Shown here: piece after piece, positions 1-6,151 of the stretch
Layout: the number at the start of each line of letters is the position of its first letter
Numbering within the stretch: position 1 is the first letter of the stretch
Assembly (NCBI GenBank): GCA_903921665.1
Contig: CAIXQT010000136.1
Span: 1 to 6,980, forward strand
From: an uncultured Opitutia bacterium
Lineage (GTDB): Bacteria > Verrucomicrobiota > Verrucomicrobiia > Opitutales > UBA953
Reading direction: 5' to 3'
Length of the DNA: 6,980 nucleotides
The notes under the pieces: generated by a model
The model's input: only the letters and a program-made list of their open reading frames with translations
Told to the model about the DNA's origin: nothing
Database searches by the model: none
Translations under genes and position numbers: made by a program

Positions 1-2
1 CC

Positions 3-821
3 TGCGGGCTCGTCGGCGACGACACCAACGGCCAGTGGATCAAGCGCGACTGCCAGAACCACCGCATCGACGTCGCCATGCTGCACCTCAGCAAGGAGCA
101 CCCGACGTCCTACACCGACGCGATGACCGTGCAGTCCACCGGACGTCGCACCTTCTTCCATTGCCGCGGCGCCAACGCCCACTTCGACCTCAAGCATTGC
201 TCCTTCAGCAAGACCAACGCCCGCATCCTGCACCTCGGCTACCTGATGCTGCTGGATCGCATGGACACCTTCGAAGGCGGCCAGACCATCGCGGCCAAGC
301 TGCTCTTCAACGCCCGCTCGGCTGGCCTCGAGACCTCGGTCGACATGGTCAGCGCTTCGCACCCGCAGTTCCGCGAGATCGCCCTGAGCGCCCTGCCCCT
401 CACCGACCACCTCGTCATCAACGAGATCGAAGCCGGGCTCGTCGTCGGCGAAGTCATCGACCCCAAGAACTCCGGCTGGCTGATCCGCACCGCCGAGCAA
501 CTTCTCTCCCTCGGCGTCAAGAAGACCGCCACCATCCACACCGAGTTCGGTTCCGTCTGCGCGACCGCCGAAGGCCTCCGCCTCAAGCAGGCCTCCCTCA
601 AGCTTCCCGCCGGCTACAGCAAGGGCGCGACCGGCGCGGGCGATGCGTTCGCCGCCGGCATGCTTTACGGACTGCACGAAGGCCTCGAGATCCAGGAGCG
701 CCTCAAACTCGCCGTCTGCTGCGCCGCCGCCTGCCTCGCCGACCCCACGCCTTCCAAAGGCCTGCGCCCGGTGAAGGACTGCCTGGCCTTGGCCGAGCAG
801 TTTGGCTTCGGAGAGTTTTGA
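3..821 (+). CDS. PfkB-family carbohydrate kinase, 5'-truncated by window edge
   Basis: This is a cytoplasmic ATP-dependent sugar kinase of the ribokinase/PfkB superfamily. The reading frame is open from the window edge (first full codon at 3), giving 272 residues. Family members are usually about 300-330 residues, so some 40-50 N-terminal residues are missing. The fragment opens with GLVGDDTNG, the end of the first PfkB signature. A GAN motif follows in FFHCRGANAHF. The second signature, GATGAGDAFAAG, carries the expected catalytic base, Asp214 of the fragment (codon 642-644), next to the GAGD anion hole. NEIEA in the middle matches the N-x-x-E metal/ATP motif of the family. An internal ATG at 78 is not the start, because conserved sequence continues upstream of it. 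The substrate cannot be read from the sequence. The gene is separated from the downstream operon by 217 nt with an inverted repeat, so it may be a separate transcript, although its orientation and function fit the same sugar pathway. Confidence 0.93.
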   Translation, partial: CGLVGDDTNGQWIKRDCQNHRIDVAMLHLSKEHPTSYTDAMTVQSTGRRTFFHCRGANAHFDLKHCSFSKTNARILHLGYLMLLDRMDTFEGGQTIAAKLLFNARSAGLETSVDMVSASHPQFREIALSALPLTDHLVINEIEAGLVVGEVIDPKNSGWLIRTAEQLLSLGVKKTATIHTEFGSVCATAEGLRLKQASLKLPAGYSKGATGAGDAFAAGMLYGLHEGLEIQERLKLAVCCAAACLADPTPSKGLRPVKDCLALAEQFGFGEF

Positions 822-845
822 CGGCGGCCCGATACCATACTCAAA

Positions 846-918
846 GGGAAACCGGAAACCGGATGATTGGCTGAGGTTACATTATGCCCACAGCATCCTA
901 TCCGGTTTCCGGTCTCCC
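846..918. repeat. Long inverted repeat with heptamer-repeat arms
   Basis: The arms at 846-864 and 900-918 are reverse complements over 19 bp with one mismatch (A850 against C914), separated by a 35-nt loop. Each arm contains a 7-nt unit twice: AAACCGG at 849-855 and 856-862 on the left, CCGGTTT then CCGGTCT on the right. A smaller stem, GCTG 870-873 with CAGC 891-894, can extend the hairpin inward. The sequence after the right arm is only loosely T-rich. It could be a terminator-like barrier between the kinase and the next operon, or a REP/REPIN-like dispersed palindrome. The structure is certain; the role is not. Confidence 0.75.
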
Positions 919-939
919 CTTGCTGCTTGTTTAGTCCTC

Positions 940-975
940 GCGTTAAAAGACACCATTCGAGCGTAAAAAGACACC
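940..975 (+). promoter_or_regulatory. Direct-repeat operator candidate for the AraC-family regulator
   Basis: GCGTTAAAAGACACC at 940-954 recurs as GCGTAAAAAGACACC at 961-975, 14 of 15 identical, head to tail, with starts exactly 21 bp apart. Two helical turns between directly repeated half-sites is the classic arrangement bound by AraC-family dimers (as in araI1-I2). The site ends 63 nt before the ATG at 1039, the first gene of the operon whose last gene (3822-4685) encodes an AraC-type protein. Autoregulation and substrate-dependent activation of the operon are therefore inferred. I see no second copy in the window and no convincing -35/-10 pair. Confidence 0.6.
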
Positions 976-1038
976 CGATTGGGTTTCCTTCTTTTCGGCG
1001 CGCGAGCATCCTTTGGCTCACCCCCAAGACGTGACCCC

Positions 1039-2073
1039 ATGAGCACCAAGAAATACAACGTCGGCATCATCGGCTACGGCTGGGCCGCCACGGCCCACAT
1101 CGACGCCATCAACGCGACCAGCCAGGCGCAGGTCACGGCGATCTACTCCTCCCGTCCGCTCGACTCCGCCACGCTCAGCGCCAAGCACGGTGGCAAGATC
1201 AAGGCCTACGACACCGTCGAAGCCCTCCTCGCCGATCCGGACATCCACGTGGTCGACATCACCAGCTACCCGAGCCAGCACTGCGCCCAGGCCGTCGCCG
1301 CCGCGAAAGCGAAGAAGCACATCATCCTCGAGAAGCCCATGGCGAACTCGATGGCCGAGGTCGTCCAGATCTTCGAATCCGCCGAAAAGAACGGCGTGAA
1401 GGGCTGCGTCTGCTTCGAGTGCCGCTTCTCCAGCCAAATGGAAGCCACCAAGGCCGTCATCGACCAAGGCCTCATCGGCGACATCCATTACGGCGAAGTC
1501 GACTACTACCACGGTATCGGCCCGTGGTATGGCCAGTACCGCTGGAATATCGGCAAGAAGGACGGCGGCAGCGCCCTCCTCACCGCCGGCTGCCACGCCC
1601 TCGACGCGCTCCTGATGTGCATGCCGGGTGAGGTCGACTCCGTCACGAGCTTCAGCACGAAGTCGAAGAGCGAATACTTCACGCCCTACGAATACGACAC
1701 CTCCGCCGTCACGATCCTCAAGTTCAAGAACGGCGCCGTCGGCAAGTGCGCCGCGATCGTCGACTGCCTCCAGCCCTATTACTTCCACACTCACCTAGTG
1801 GGCAGCCACGGCAGCGTCCTCGACAACAAGTTCCACTCGGCCAAGCTGAAGACCAACAAGGCCCAGTGGAGCGGCCTCTCGATGAAGATGCTGGATTCGG
1901 GCGACGTCAGCGACCACCCCTACCAGTCTCAGTTCCAGGCCTTCTTCGACGCGCTCGACAAAGGCCAGGACATGCCGCTCACGAGCTTCCGCGACGCCCT
2001 CCGTTCGTTCAAGGTGATCTTCGCCGCCGACCAGAGCGCGGCCAACGGCGGCCAGCCGGTCAAGGTCGCCTGA
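1039..2073 (+). CDS. Gfo/Idh/MocA-family NAD(P)-dependent oxidoreductase
   Basis: This is a 344-residue protein of normal length for the glucose-fructose oxidoreductase / inositol dehydrogenase / MocA family. These cytoplasmic enzymes oxidise or reduce a sugar or polyol hydroxyl, often at C2, C3 or C5, using NAD(H) or NADP(H). The N-terminal Rossmann fold begins VGIIGYGWAATAH with the glycine motif at residues 9-14. The EKP motif with catalytic Lys is at 98-100 (K99). The C-terminal sheet domain carries GGSALLTAGCHALDAL around 176-191; His186 is in place, but the position that often holds Asp in GGGxLxDxGxH is Thr182. The start at 1039 was chosen because VGIIGYG then lies at the usual distance from the N-terminus; the in-frame TTG at 979 would add 20 unlikely residues and nearly touch the operator. 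There is no clear ribosome binding site. The stop is 4 nt from the next gene, making this the first gene of a four-gene operon. The substrate is unknown. Confidence 0.93.
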   Translation: MSTKKYNVGIIGYGWAATAHIDAINATSQAQVTAIYSSRPLDSATLSAKHGGKIKAYDTVEALLADPDIHVVDITSYPSQHCAQAVAAAKAKKHIILEKPMANSMAEVVQIFESAEKNGVKGCVCFECRFSSQMEATKAVIDQGLIGDIHYGEVDYYHGIGPWYGQYRWNIGKKDGGSALLTAGCHALDALLMCMPGEVDSVTSFSTKSKSEYFTPYEYDTSAVTILKFKNGAVGKCAAIVDCLQPYYFHTHLVGSHGSVLDNKFHSAKLKTNKAQWSGLSMKMLDSGDVSDHPYQSQFQAFFDALDKGQDMPLTSFRDALRSFKVIFAADQSAANGGQPVKVA

Positions 2074-2077
2074 ACCG

Positions 2078-2878
2078 ATGCCTTCCTGCCTCGCCATCTT
2101 CGCGCACCCCGACGACGTCGAATACTTCGCCGCCGGGACGATGCTCCAGCTCGCCAAGCGCGGCTGGGAACTTCATTACTTCGATCTCTGCGCCGGCAAC
2201 GGCGGCTCGGTCCAGATGGACGGACCCACGACCGCGACCGTCCGCCTCGCCGAAGCCCAGGAAGCCGCCCGCGTCCTCGGCGCGAAATTCTACCCGCCTG
2301 TCATCAACGACATGACGCTCACCTTCGACATCGAGGTCATGCGCAAGGTCGCCTCGGTCATCCGACAGAGCCGTGCCGACATCGTGCTCACGCACGCCCT
2401 ATCCGACTACATGGAGGACCACATGGCCTGCGCCCGACTGGCGACCTCGGCCGCCTTCACCCACGGGATGCCCAACTACGATACCGTCCCGCCCGCTACG
2501 CCCTACGCACATGATGTGACGATCTACCACGCGATGCCCCACGGCCTGCGCACGCCGCTCCGTCAGAAGGTCCGCGCCGGCCTCTACGTGGACGTCGCCC
2601 CGGTCCAGGACCAAGCCCGCAAGGCCCTCGCAGCCCACGCCTCGCAGAAGGATTGGTTGGATAAGAGCCAAGGCATGGACTCCTACCTGCTCACTCTCGA
2701 CAAGATGTCGGCCGCCGTCGGTGCGCTCTCCGGCAAATACCAACTGGCCCAAGGCTGGTGCCGCCACCTGCATCTCGGCTACAGCGCGGCCGAAATCGAC
2801 CCGCTTCGATCGGCCCTCGGCTCCGATTGCATGATCGACGCCGCCTACGAAGCCGCCCTCGAGAAACCTTTCCCATGA
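2078..2878 (+). CDS. PIG-L/LmbE-family N-deacetylase
   Basis: This is a 266-residue zinc-dependent deacetylase of the PIG-L (LmbE-like) family, which includes MshB, BshB and GlcNAc-PI deacetylase. These remove an N-acetyl group, usually from a GlcNAc-containing small molecule. The diagnostic AHPDD motif is at residues 9-13, followed by VE; His10 and Asp13 are the expected zinc ligands and Asp12 the catalytic base. The third ligand is most likely His115 in DYMEDH. No signal peptide or membrane segment is visible, so it should be cytoplasmic. The ATG lies 4 nt after the oxidoreductase stop, and the stop overlaps the ATG of the next gene (ATGA), so the genes are cotranscribed and probably translationally coupled. 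Next to a sugar oxidoreductase and upstream of a NagB-like gene, deacetylation of an N-acetylated amino sugar or its conjugate is the natural reading, but the substrate is inferred. Bacillithiol or mycothiol synthesis is less likely because no partner ligase or glycosyltransferase is present here. Confidence 0.92.
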   Translation: MPSCLAIFAHPDDVEYFAAGTMLQLAKRGWELHYFDLCAGNGGSVQMDGPTTATVRLAEAQEAARVLGAKFYPPVINDMTLTFDIEVMRKVASVIRQSRADIVLTHALSDYMEDHMACARLATSAAFTHGMPNYDTVPPATPYAHDVTIYHAMPHGLRTPLRQKVRAGLYVDVAPVQDQARKALAAHASQKDWLDKSQGMDSYLLTLDKMSAAVGALSGKYQLAQGWCRHLHLGYSAAEIDPLRSALGSDCMIDAAYEAALEKPFP

Positions 2879-3819
2879 CCTCCTCGCTCTCCCGCCGTCG
2901 CTTCTTCCAGCTGGCCGGCCTCGCCACCCTCGCCTTCCCGCTCCGCGGATGGGCCGCGCTCGACACCTCGGGCGGTGACGAGATCGTCATCATCAACGAC
3001 ATCCACCTGACTGGCATCCCCGAGGAAAAGATTCCTGCGAACGCCAAGGACGATGACGACCACCTGCGCACGGCGGTGAAGCAGATCCTCGCCCTCGCGA
3101 AGAAGCCCGCCGCCGTCATCATCAACGGCGACCTCGCCCTGTCCATCGGCACCGCCGCCGACTACGCCGTGGTCCGCGAACTCATCGCCCCGCTGCGTGA
3201 CGCCGGCATCCCGGTCCACCTTACGCTCGGCAACCATGATGTCCGCGCGATCTTCAACCAGGCCTTCCCCGAGATGAAGAGCGCCTCCGACCTCAAGGAT
3301 CCTCGCCATAACGGCCTCATCGACCTGCCGACGACGCGCCTCATCCTGCTCGACACCCTCGACCAGAGCCCCGGCCCGGCCGGCAAGCTCGGCGCAGAGC
3401 AGATCGCCTGGGTCCTCGCTAAGATCGACGAAGTCCCTACCAAGCAGGTCATCCTCGTCGGCCACCACAACCCGCAGGTCGGCGGCGACACGAGCCACTA
3501 CAAAGGCGGCCTCGCCGACACCGCGGACTTCTGGCCGGAGATCGCCAAGCGCCCGCAGGTGAAGGCCTATATCCACGGCCACACCCACGAATGGACGCAG
3601 GCCAAGGAGAACGACATCCATATCATCAGCACCATCGCCTGCGCCTACGTGTTCAACAAGAACACCAACGCCACCGGCTGGACCTCCGCCCGCTTCAACG
3701 CCCACGGCTTCCAGCTGAAGCTCAACACCCTCGAGACCGACCACGCTTGGAACGGCGAGGCCAAGTGGTTCTTCGGACGCCAGCCCGCGCCCAAGAAAGC
3801 TGCGACGAAGAAGAAATAA
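2875..3819 (+). CDS. Tat-exported calcineurin-like metallophosphoesterase (CpdA/Icc-like)
   Basis: This is a 314-residue phosphoesterase with a complete dimetal site. In order: DIH (D42, H44), GD (D86), GNHD (119-122), GHH (196-198) and GHTH (235-238). This set fits the class III/CpdA-Icc type that hydrolyses phosphodiesters or phosphomonoesters. The N-terminus, SRRRFFQLAGLATLAF followed by GWA at 25-27, is a Tat signal peptide (SRRxFF) with a plausible cleavage after Ala27, so it probably acts folded and metal-loaded in the periplasm. The C-terminal 10 or so residues are lysine-rich (KKAATKKK). The start at 2875 overlaps the PIG-L stop by 4 nt and puts the twin arginine near the N-terminus; the in-frame region upstream to 2758 would bury the signal. 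Its position inside a sugar operon suggests it frees a sugar, nucleoside or amino-sugar moiety from a phosphorylated compound before uptake; this is inference. Confidence 0.92.
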   Translation: MTSSLSRRRFFQLAGLATLAFPLRGWAALDTSGGDEIVIINDIHLTGIPEEKIPANAKDDDDHLRTAVKQILALAKKPAAVIINGDLALSIGTAADYAVVRELIAPLRDAGIPVHLTLGNHDVRAIFNQAFPEMKSASDLKDPRHNGLIDLPTTRLILLDTLDQSPGPAGKLGAEQIAWVLAKIDEVPTKQVILVGHHNPQVGGDTSHYKGGLADTADFWPEIAKRPQVKAYIHGHTHEWTQAKENDIHIISTIACAYVFNKNTNATGWTSARFNAHGFQLKLNTLETDHAWNGEAKWFFGRQPAPKKAATKKK

Positions 3820-3821
3820 GC

Positions 3822-4685
3822 GTGCGCCTCATCAAGGAACAGCAATCTCCCGCCTCGGCGAACGAACTCGTCGCCTGCGAACACCTGAGCCAACGCGATT
3901 TCGGCTGCGTCTGGCATCACCACCCCGAGCACGAGATCTTCTTCCTGCTCCGCGGCGGCACGGAACGCTGGATCGGCGACAAGATGGCGCCGCTCAAGGT
4001 CGGCGAGATCCTGCTCCTTGGTTCCGACCTTCCGCACGACTTCCGTAACGACCGCAAAGGCCGCCAGGCCGGCGTCGAATGGATCCTCGTCCAGTTTCGT
4101 CCGAACCTCTTTGGCGAAGAATGGACGCAACACTCCTCCGTCTCGGCCATCCGCCGTCTGCTCGAACGCGCGCGCCTCGGCCTCGAATTCCGCGGGTCGA
4201 CCCGGAAGCAGGCTGCCGCCATTCTGAACAAGATGCCCAAGGCCCATGGGCTACGGCGCCTCGCGCTCCTGATCGAATTCCTCGAGCTCGCCGCGAGCTC
4301 CGACGAACTCAAGGAGATCGCCTCGCCCGGTTTCCATGCGACCACCGACGCCAATACCTCGGATCGCATCGGCAACGTCGTCGCCCACATCAAAGCCAAC
4401 TTGGGTAAGCCACTTTACGTACCTGAGCTCGCGGTCTTGGCCGGCCTCAGCGAGAGCGCCTTCAGCCGCCTGTTCAAGAAGTGCACCGGCCGGTCCGTGC
4501 CCCAGTACCTCAACGAACTGCGCATCGCCCGCGCCGCCCGCTTGCTCGCCGAGACCGACGAGTCGGTGAAACAGGTCGCGCACCAGTGCGGCTACCCTAC
4601 CGCGGCCTATTTCCACCGCCAGTTCCAGCGCCACCAGGAGCTCCCGCCCCTCGCCTACCGCGAAGCCATCCGCCGCCACGCCTAA
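3822..4685 (+). CDS. AraC-family transcriptional regulator with N-terminal cupin sensor
   Basis: This is a 287-residue regulator starting at GTG 3822, 2 nt after the phosphoesterase stop, preceded by a purine-rich GAAGAAGAAA stretch overlapping the end of that gene. No ATG is usable before the conserved cupin part, so the GTG is chosen. The N-terminal domain (about 1-100) is an AraC-type cupin ligand pocket, with HHHPEHE at 32-38 and LPHDF at 70-74. The C-terminal domain (about 183-285) contains two helix-turn-helix units: the first around 200-220 (ELAVLAGLSESAFSRLFKK), the second around 249-270 (QVAHQCGYPTAAYFHRQFQ), followed by a degenerate LPPLAYR at the usual sPxxYR position. The domain order is typical for sugar-responsive AraC activators. 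As the last gene of its operon it is likely autoregulated, and the 21-bp-spaced direct repeat at 940-975 is the obvious candidate site. The ligand is unknown. Confidence 0.94.
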   Translation: MRLIKEQQSPASANELVACEHLSQRDFGCVWHHHPEHEIFFLLRGGTERWIGDKMAPLKVGEILLLGSDLPHDFRNDRKGRQAGVEWILVQFRPNLFGEEWTQHSSVSAIRRLLERARLGLEFRGSTRKQAAAILNKMPKAHGLRRLALLIEFLELAASSDELKEIASPGFHATTDANTSDRIGNVVAHIKANLGKPLYVPELAVLAGLSESAFSRLFKKCTGRSVPQYLNELRIARAARLLAETDESVKQVAHQCGYPTAAYFHRQFQRHQELPPLAYREAIRRHA

Positions 4686-4707
4686 TCCCGCTTCCCCCTT
4701 CACCCAC

Positions 4708-4728
4708 AAAGAACCAAGAACAAAGAAC
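4708..4728 (+). repeat. Heptamer mini-array (AAAGAAC x3)
   Basis: Three contiguous 7-nt units lie between the AraC gene and the transporter: AAAGAAC, CAAGAAC, AAAGAAC, one base differing in the middle unit. A T4 run follows at once. The array is too short to be a CRISPR and has no spacers. Its role is unknown; a dispersed short-repeat family is possible. Confidence 0.7.
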
Positions 4729-4740
4729 TTTTCCTTTCCT

Positions 4741-4764
4741 ACCCCTACCCCCACCCCTACCCCT
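4741..4764 (+). repeat. Hexamer mini-array (ACCCCT x4)
   Basis: Four contiguous 6-nt units directly precede the transporter start: ACCCCT, ACCCCC, ACCCCT, ACCCCT. The array ends 11 nt before the ATG at 4776, so it would form a C-rich 5' leader and leaves no room for a Shine-Dalgarno sequence. Such a tract could slip in length between strains and alter expression, but that is only a possibility. Confidence 0.7.
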
Positions 4765-4775
4765 TATACAACCCC

Positions 4776-6068
4776 ATGACCCCCACCCTATACATCCGTT
4801 TAGCCACGATGGTCTTCCTCCACTACTTCGTGTGGAGCTGCTGGTATAACACCATGGCCGTGTACCTCGGGAAGCTGAACTTCACCGGCACCCAGATCGG
4901 CCTCGCCTATGGCACCACCGCCATCGGCGCGCTCGTCTCGCCCTTCCTCATCGGCGTCATCGCTGATCGCTACGTCCCGGCCCAACGCCTGCTCGGCGTC
5001 CTGCACCTCCTCGGCGCGGGCTTGCTCTGGTGGATCTCCCAGCAGACCAGCTTCAGCATCTTCTACCCGTCGCTGATCGTCTACACGCTGACCTACATGG
5101 CCGGCCACGGACTCATCAACACCATCACCCTGACCCACGCGCCCAACCCCGCCAAGTGGTTCCCGATCGTCATGGCCGCCGCCTCCGCCGGTTGGATCGC
5201 CGCCGCGAATGTGATCAACTACTGGGGTAAGATCGCCGGCCCAATCGCCAATGGCATCAACAGCATAACCAGCGTATTTAACTACGTCGCCATCAAGGAA
5301 GTGCCGCAAGCTACCGCCAGTCTCGCCGATAACAATGGCATGTTCACGCTCGCCTGCGGTGTCGCCGTCGCCATCGCGCTCTACTCCTTCACCCTCCCGA
5401 ACACCCCGCCCAAGGGCGATGCCGGTCCGGTCTCGGCCAGCAAGCTCCTCGGCCTCGACGCCTTGAGGCTCTTTAAAGACCGCTCCTTCGCGGTGTTCAT
5501 GTTCTGCTCTTTCCTGATCTGCATTCCGCTGAGCTTCTACTTCACCTGGACCGGCGCCTTCCTCAGCGAGATGAATGTCGCCGACTACGCCTCGAAGATG
5601 ACCCTTGGCCAGGTCTCCGAAGTCGGCTTCCTCTTGCTCCTGCCGATGCTCCTGCCGGTCCTCGGCGCCAAGCGCATCATGATTCTCGGCATGGCCGCCT
5701 GGGCCGTCCGCTTCGCCCTCTTCGCGTTCTTCCACGAACAGCCCACGGCTACTTGGATGGTCCTCGGCGGCATCCTCCTGCACGGCATGTGCTACGACTT
5801 CATCTTCGTGATGGGCCGCATGTATGTCGACAAGGCCGCCGGCGACAGCCTCCGCGCCTCGGCTCAGGGCCTCCACGCCGTCTTCACCCTCGGCGCGGGC
5901 ATGTTCGTCGGCTCCTGGCTCTCCGGCGTCGTCGCCCAGCACTACACGGCGAACAATGTCCACGACTGGAAGTCCATCTGGCTCGTGCCGGCCATCATGA
6001 GCGCCGTACTCATCCCGATCTTCCTCGCCCTCTTCCGCGAAAAGCCCGCCGAAGACACGAAAGCCTAA
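4776..6068 (+). CDS. MFS permease of the nucleoside:H+ symporter (NupG/XapB-like) family
   Basis: This is a 430-residue inner-membrane transporter with about 12 predicted hydrophobic segments. Family hallmarks recalled from E. coli NupG are present in order: an N-terminal FLHYFVWSCWYNTM segment (14-27), ADRYVPAQRLLGVLHLLGA (63-81, the TM2-TM3 loop), GLINTIT (112-118), LLGLDALRLFKDRSFAVF (224-241), GQVSEVGFLLLLP (278-290), AAWAVRFALFAFF (307-319), LLHGMCYDFIFVMG (334-347), RASAQGL (360-366) and GSWLSG (379-384). Named family members carry nucleosides; homologues beside sugar enzymes in other phyla probably carry sugars, so the substrate is open. The segment around 131-190 departs from NupG: the conserved RIWGTIGF-type motif reads VMAAASAGW, and an extra stretch of some 25 residues follows with less GC-biased codons. 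The ATG at 4776 lies just before the first membrane helix, with no ribosome binding site. It is 90 nt after the AraC gene and probably in the same regulon. Confidence 0.9.
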   Translation: MTPTLYIRLATMVFLHYFVWSCWYNTMAVYLGKLNFTGTQIGLAYGTTAIGALVSPFLIGVIADRYVPAQRLLGVLHLLGAGLLWWISQQTSFSIFYPSLIVYTLTYMAGHGLINTITLTHAPNPAKWFPIVMAAASAGWIAAANVINYWGKIAGPIANGINSITSVFNYVAIKEVPQATASLADNNGMFTLACGVAVAIALYSFTLPNTPPKGDAGPVSASKLLGLDALRLFKDRSFAVFMFCSFLICIPLSFYFTWTGAFLSEMNVADYASKMTLGQVSEVGFLLLLPMLLPVLGAKRIMILGMAAWAVRFALFAFFHEQPTATWMVLGGILLHGMCYDFIFVMGRMYVDKAAGDSLRASAQGLHAVFTLGAGMFVGSWLSGVVAQHYTANNVHDWKSIWLVPAIMSAVLIPIFLALFREKPAEDTKA

Positions 6069-6069
6069 A

Positions 6070-6096
6070 CTAGCCCCAGCCCTAGCCCTGGCCCTG
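6070..6096 (+). repeat. Hexamer mini-array (CTAGCC-type x4)
   Basis: Four degenerate 6-nt units start two bases after the transporter stop: CTAGCC, CCAGCC, CTAGCC, CTGGCC, then a partial CTG. The period matches the array before the transporter, but the unit sequence differs. No hairpin plus T-tract is present, so it is not a standard terminator. Confidence 0.65.
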
Positions 6097-6102
6097 TAAC
6101 AG

Positions 6103-6144
6103 CATCCTCCATCTGTCATCCGTCATCCGTCCTCTGCCATCTTC
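6103..6144 (+). repeat. Heptamer mini-array (CATCCGT-type x6)
   Basis: Six consecutive 7-nt units fill most of the gap before the NagB-like gene: CATCCTC, CATCTGT, CATCCGT, CATCCGT, CCTCTGC, CATCTTC. The middle pair is identical and divergence grows outward, as in an ageing tandem array. The array ends 7 nt before the ATG at 6152, leaving no Shine-Dalgarno sequence. Confidence 0.7.
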
Positions 6145-6151
6145 ACTTCCA

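Noticed and set aside
35..874. Second + strand frame of 279 codons over the kinase
   Set aside because: It is rich in Arg, Pro and His, as expected of an off-frame reading of GC-rich DNA. The kinase frame carries both PfkB signatures.
846..935. Classic rho-independent terminator
   Set aside because: The stem is convincing, but the 35-nt loop and the interrupted T-rich tail do not fit a standard intrinsic terminator, so it is listed only as an inverted repeat.
979..1038. Upstream TTG start for the Gfo/Idh gene
   Set aside because: It would add 20 residues before a Rossmann motif that is already correctly spaced from ATG 1039, and would begin 4 nt from the operator repeat.
882..1070. Small minus-strand frame (62 codons) in the first intergenic gap
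   Set aside because: It runs through the operator and the start of the Gfo/Idh gene and has no recognisable motif or ribosome binding site.
1018..1794. Minus-strand reading frame opposite the Gfo/Idh gene, and similar ones at 2845-3744 and 3645-4247
   Set aside because: These are shadow frames with low-complexity charged composition, overlapped entirely by well-supported + strand genes.
2758..2874. 39-codon N-terminal extension of the phosphoesterase
   Set aside because: It lies off-frame inside the PIG-L gene, is Arg/Pro-rich, and would place the Tat signal in the middle of the protein.
3591..3821. Extension of the AraC-family gene into the phosphoesterase
   Set aside because: The extra 77 residues are an Arg/His/Gln-rich off-frame reading; the GTG at 3822 gives a standard-length protein.
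4708..4764. CRISPR-like or phage attachment repeat
   Set aside because: The units are 6-7 nt, contiguous and without spacers; no integrase, cas gene or tRNA is nearby.
4800..6119. Long minus-strand reading frame (439 codons) across the transporter gene
   Set aside because: It is a shadow of the MFS gene. Stop codons are rare in the complementary frames of C/G-ending codons, and the translated product is Asp/Glu/Gly/Arg-rich with no fold-like pattern.
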